This document shows positions 14,871-16,756 of a stretch of DNA of 16,756 nt, in pieces (position 1 is the first letter of the stretch; each line of letters starts with the position of its first letter). Position numbers and translations under genes: made by a program. The stretch is from Thermoplasmatales archaeon UBA447 (GTDB taxonomy: Archaea > Thermoplasmatota > Thermoplasmata > Thermoplasmatales > Thermoplasmataceae), in assembly GCA_002503205.1 (NCBI GenBank), contig DARE01000002.1:1-16756 (forward strand), in the 5' to 3' direction. The notes below the pieces were generated by a model, which saw only the letters and a list, made by a program, of their open reading frames with translations, had not been told where the DNA came from and made no database searches.

Positions 14871-15940
14871 TACATTTCGCCTCTTTCCATAAAGGATATT
14901 AAATCGCTAACTTCATTGTCTTTGCTAATTTCCCTTACATCACAGAATGCGGAGTCATTTCTCTTCTTGAATTGGATGAATTTTGCATCAGTATCTTGTT
15001 CCGGATATATATCAGATAGAAAGAGTGGTGAATGTGTTGTCATTATTATTTGAATTCGATTTTCCTTTACTGTAGTCAACATGATCTGCTTTAACTCCCT
15101 AATTGCTGAAGGGTGCAAATGTATTTCCGGCTCTTCTATAATTATTGATGAGCCTGGTGGAGCATACTCAAAGGTTATCAAAAGTATTAGCAGTTCTCTG
15201 AGCCCCTTCGAAATTAAATGGGAAGGTATCACACGATTAAAGCCAGTGATTCCCATATTAACCATGACTCTTCCGTTTTCCAAAGACGTTTTAAGAGACT
15301 TAATCTCCCTTGCGATTCTCACGGCTTTTTCCATAATAGAATTATATTTTTCAATTTGATTTAATTTCATTTCCAAGAGGGCATTGACAACATTATATTC
15401 TCCCGGTTTTTGGCCTGTGTTTCCCGGAGTGTTTTGTGGTATTTCTCTAACTTCGTTTAGGACGAATAGATTAAGTAGCGAGCTCAGAGAATTCGGGTTC
15501 AGGTAATGCGGAGAGACGGTAACAGGAAAAGCATTGCTGATAAATCCGCCACTGCTTAGATTTTTACCCAAGTTAAGCTTTAAAATCCCCTGCAATGGTC
15601 TGCCATTGAATATTAATTCAGATTCTAGTTCCAAATAAGATGAATTTTGTCCGATTAAATCTTTTTTTAAAACGTCAGAAACTTGATAAAGTTTTTCTAA
15701 TTCTATACCTGAAATATCAAATCTGGAATAGAAATCAGAGTTACCAGATGGGCTCGAATCTGTAATCGGATTAGAATTTGCATAAGTAGGATAAATTGGG
15801 CTGAGTGAATTTAAAATACCTTTTAAAAAATTTGACTTACCAGACCCGTTTTCTCCAATCAAAACATTAAAATTTGATAGTTTAACATCGATGTTTTCTA
15901 AGTTCCTGAAATTTTGTATCTTGACCGTTTTAAATATCAT
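14870..15940 (-). CDS. RecF/SMC-like ABC ATPase, PtuA-like
   Basis: A 356-residue ATPase of the AAA_15/AAA_21 type. Walker A GENGSGKS at residues 29-36 follows the typical N-terminal KIQNFRNLENIDVKL. Walker B is IIIEEPEIHLHP (about 266-277) and the H-loop is MTTHSPLFL (His at about 303). The centre is variable with a short helical stretch (residues about 190-215). There is no TOPRIM domain, which separates it from OLD nucleases (Gabija GajA). Together with the HNH gene that follows at once, it matches Septu, in which PtuA assembles with PtuB and nuclease activity is held under ATP control. It starts seven bases after the stop of the winged-helix gene. Septu ATPases are often longer, so an unusual short variant is possible. 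Confidence 0.85.
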   Translation of the reverse strand: MIFKTVKIQNFRNLENIDVKLSNFNVLIGENGSGKSNFLKGILNSLSPIYPTYANSNPITDSSPSGNSDFYSRFDISGIELEKLYQVSDVLKKDLIGQNSSYLELESELIFNGRPLQGILKLNLGKNLSSGGFISNAFPVTVSPHYLNPNSLSSLLNLFVLNEVREIPQNTPGNTGQKPGEYNVVNALLEMKLNQIEKYNSIMEKAVRIAREIKSLKTSLENGRVMVNMGITGFNRVIPSHLISKGLRELLILLITFEYAPPGSSIIIEEPEIHLHPSAIRELKQIMLTTVKENRIQIIMTTHSPLFLSDIYPEQDTDAKFIQFKKRNDSAFCDVREISKDNEVSDLISFMERGEM

Positions 15941-15947
15941 TTATCTT

Positions 15948-16241
15948 TCAGCCCTTCAATATCTCCTCAATCTCTTTCAACTTCCTAGCAACCTGTTTTC
16001 CTTTCTCCGTAAGGGAAATTACTGACTTCCTGGGATAAGAAGAACTATCTATCTCTGATTTTACAATTTTCAGCTTTTTCAACGCTTCTATGGTTCTGTA
16101 TAAAGTAGTTGACGAGATAGAGTACTCATCTATGAACCTCTGGAAATTAATGGACCCTCTTTCATCAAGTATGAATATTATTTTCAAGAACTGCGAATGC
16201 CGCTCGAATTGAAAGATCGGAGAATCTTCATCGATTGTCAA
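15948..16241 (-). CDS. Winged-helix transcriptional regulator
   Basis: A 97-residue protein with a single winged helix-turn-helix: recognition region INFQRFIDEYSISSTTLYRTIEAL at about residues 31-54, wing SYPRKSVISLTEKG (about 68-80), and a C-terminal amphipathic helix ending ARKLKEIEEILKG that may serve for dimerisation. The pattern is of the PadR/MarR-like archaeal type. It starts at TTG 16241, without another in-frame start nearby. It is the first gene of the ATPase-HNH operon and directly adjoins the inverted repeat at 16242-16292, so it probably represses its own operon and perhaps the divergent one. No ligand site is visible. Confidence 0.82.
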   Translation of the reverse strand: MTIDEDSPIFQFERHSQFLKIIFILDERGSINFQRFIDEYSISSTTLYRTIEALKKLKIVKSEIDSSSYPRKSVISLTEKGKQVARKLKEIEEILKG

Positions 16242-16292
16242 TTATAGAAGTAAATAGCATGAAGTTTAGGATTTTACGCATTACTTCTATAA
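16242..16292. promoter_or_regulatory. Perfect 12-base inverted repeat, probable operator between divergent operons
   Basis: TTATAGAAGTAA at 16242-16253 and its exact reverse complement TTACTTCTATAA at 16281-16292 are separated by 27 bases (39 bases between centres). The left arm touches the start of the winged-helix gene; the right arm lies just upstream of the TATA-like TATTAATA (16301-16308) of the plus-strand operon. A dimeric regulator could thus block both promoters. Confidence 0.7.
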
Positions 16293-16300
16293 GTGAAAAG

Positions 16301-16308
16301 TATTAATA
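16301..16308 (+). promoter_or_regulatory. Probable TATA box of the divergent plus-strand operon
   Basis: TATTAATA (inside the palindrome GTATTAATAC, 16300-16309) lies about 40 bases before TTG 16344, so transcription would begin near 16330 with a short leader carrying GGAGTGA. Confidence 0.45.
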
Positions 16309-16343
16309 CACTGTATGCGTTTCCTTTTTAGGAGTGAAATGCA

Positions 16344-16520
16344 TTGAAACATCTGAACATAACATGCGGAGATGATGTCTTTCAGTGGCTATCTGAACAT
16401 CCGGAGATAAACAAATCCGGCCTTTTTCAAAAAGTTGTATCTTTTATGATGGAAAAGCAGGAGACTGTTTTGAAGAATACAGATCTTGCTGAGATCGTAA
16501 AACAGGAGGCCTCCCAATGA
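16344..16520 (+). CDS. Small RHH-like protein, 58 residues
   Basis: Frame starting at TTG 16344 with ribosome binding site GGAGTGA at 16331-16337; an ATG at 16339 stops after two codons. The product has a strand (LNITCGDDVFQWL), helix and turn (EHPEINKSGLFQKV) and helix (VSFMMEKQETVL), which fits the ribbon-helix-helix pattern of small archaeal regulators, but the second half is less typical. Its stop overlaps the start of the next gene by four bases (ATGA). It is probably a regulator or partner of that next protein. Confidence 0.65.
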   Translation: MKHLNITCGDDVFQWLSEHPEINKSGLFQKVVSFMMEKQETVLKNTDLAEIVKQEASQ

Positions 16521-16756
16521 GCACGGAAAAAATGAATGGTTTGCGAGACCATCCAACAATATTGGGCAGGCTAAAAAGACTTTTCACAAGGGAATATGAG
16601 AGCAAGATCAGGACCAGGGAGATGATCCTGGACATACAGGACACCCTGAAGTATCTCCTTCAGATCAGGAGGGAGAACCAGGACAACATATACCTTGAAA
16701 CCCTTATCAGTGATTCAGCACGCATACAGAGCCGGTTAATCCTTAACTCAAGCATT
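16517..16756 (+). CDS. Hypothetical protein, N-terminal part, runs off the window
   Basis: Eighty codons are visible from ATG 16517 and the frame is open to the last base. The visible part is charged and mostly helical (RLKRLFTREYESKIRTREM, DIQDTLKYLLQIRRENQDN), consistent with a coiled coil. It is coupled by an ATGA overlap to the RHH-like gene before it. The family is not recognised. A plasmid or mobile-element origin is possible, but nothing in this part shows it. Confidence 0.6.
   Translation, partial: MSTEKMNGLRDHPTILGRLKRLFTREYESKIRTREMILDIQDTLKYLLQIRRENQDNIYLETLISDSARIQSRLILNSSI

Noticed and set aside
11118..15940. Gabija system (ATPase-nuclease GajA plus UvrD-like GajB)
   Set aside because: The ATPase has no TOPRIM nuclease domain, an HNH gene follows it directly, and the helicase is grouped with other genes several kilobases away.
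1..16756. CRISPR arrays, tRNA and rRNA genes, insertion-sequence transposases
   Set aside because: None was recognised by eye; no regularly spaced repeats, no cloverleaf-like segment with CCA-type ends and no DDE or HUH transposase motif was found.

Overview
The window looks like a defence island from an AT-rich archaeon, most likely a Thermoplasmata-type genome. This is inferred from archaeal TATA-like boxes 25-35 bases before several starts, apparently leaderless genes, GAGGTGA-type Shine-Dalgarno sequences where genes follow closely, frequent TTG/GTG starts, and heavy AGA/AGG and ATA codon use. No rRNA, tRNA or core housekeeping gene is present to fix the taxon.

Layout, left to right. (1) 259-4124, plus strand: an apparently intact type III restriction-modification pair, mod then res, overlapping by 4 bases. 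(2) 4165-6940: an orphan small gene and a decay zone. The decay zone holds a doubtful 108-codon frame, a PIN-domain gene broken by one in-frame TAA, the C-terminal remnant of an AAA-type ATPase, and a 5'-truncated, frameshifted Dam-family methylase fragment fused against it. (3) 6955-8463: a divergent unit with an unrecognised 165-residue protein on the minus strand and, on the plus strand, a 49-residue ribbon-helix-helix protein (missed by simple ORF cut-offs) overlapping a beta-class DNA methyltransferase that probably starts at a TTG. (4) 8517-13897, minus strand: a four-gene module of DUF6884/YaaA-like protein, UvrD/Rep-type helicase, Cas4/RecB-like Fe-S nuclease, and a DpdA-like member of the tRNA-guanine transglycosylase superfamily. 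(5) 14003-16241, minus strand: winged-helix regulator, RecF/SMC-like ATPase, HNH nuclease (the last two arranged as in Septu PtuA-PtuB), a two-helix membrane protein and a small very basic protein. (6) 16344-end, plus strand: a divergent operon with a small RHH protein and a gene running off the window.

How they may work together. Section 4 is the most interesting: a DNA-directed base-exchange enzyme (DpdA relatives insert 7-deazaguanine bases into DNA) linked to a helicase and a nuclease, with none of the longer dpd gene set visible. It reads as a compact modification-plus-restriction system that would take preQ0 from the host's own archaeosine pathway; this is inference. Section 5 is a Septu-like system with its own regulator and two extra small proteins. 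A perfect 12-base inverted repeat between wHTH and the divergent RHH operon is a strong operator candidate. The decay zone shows that earlier systems were inserted here and lost.
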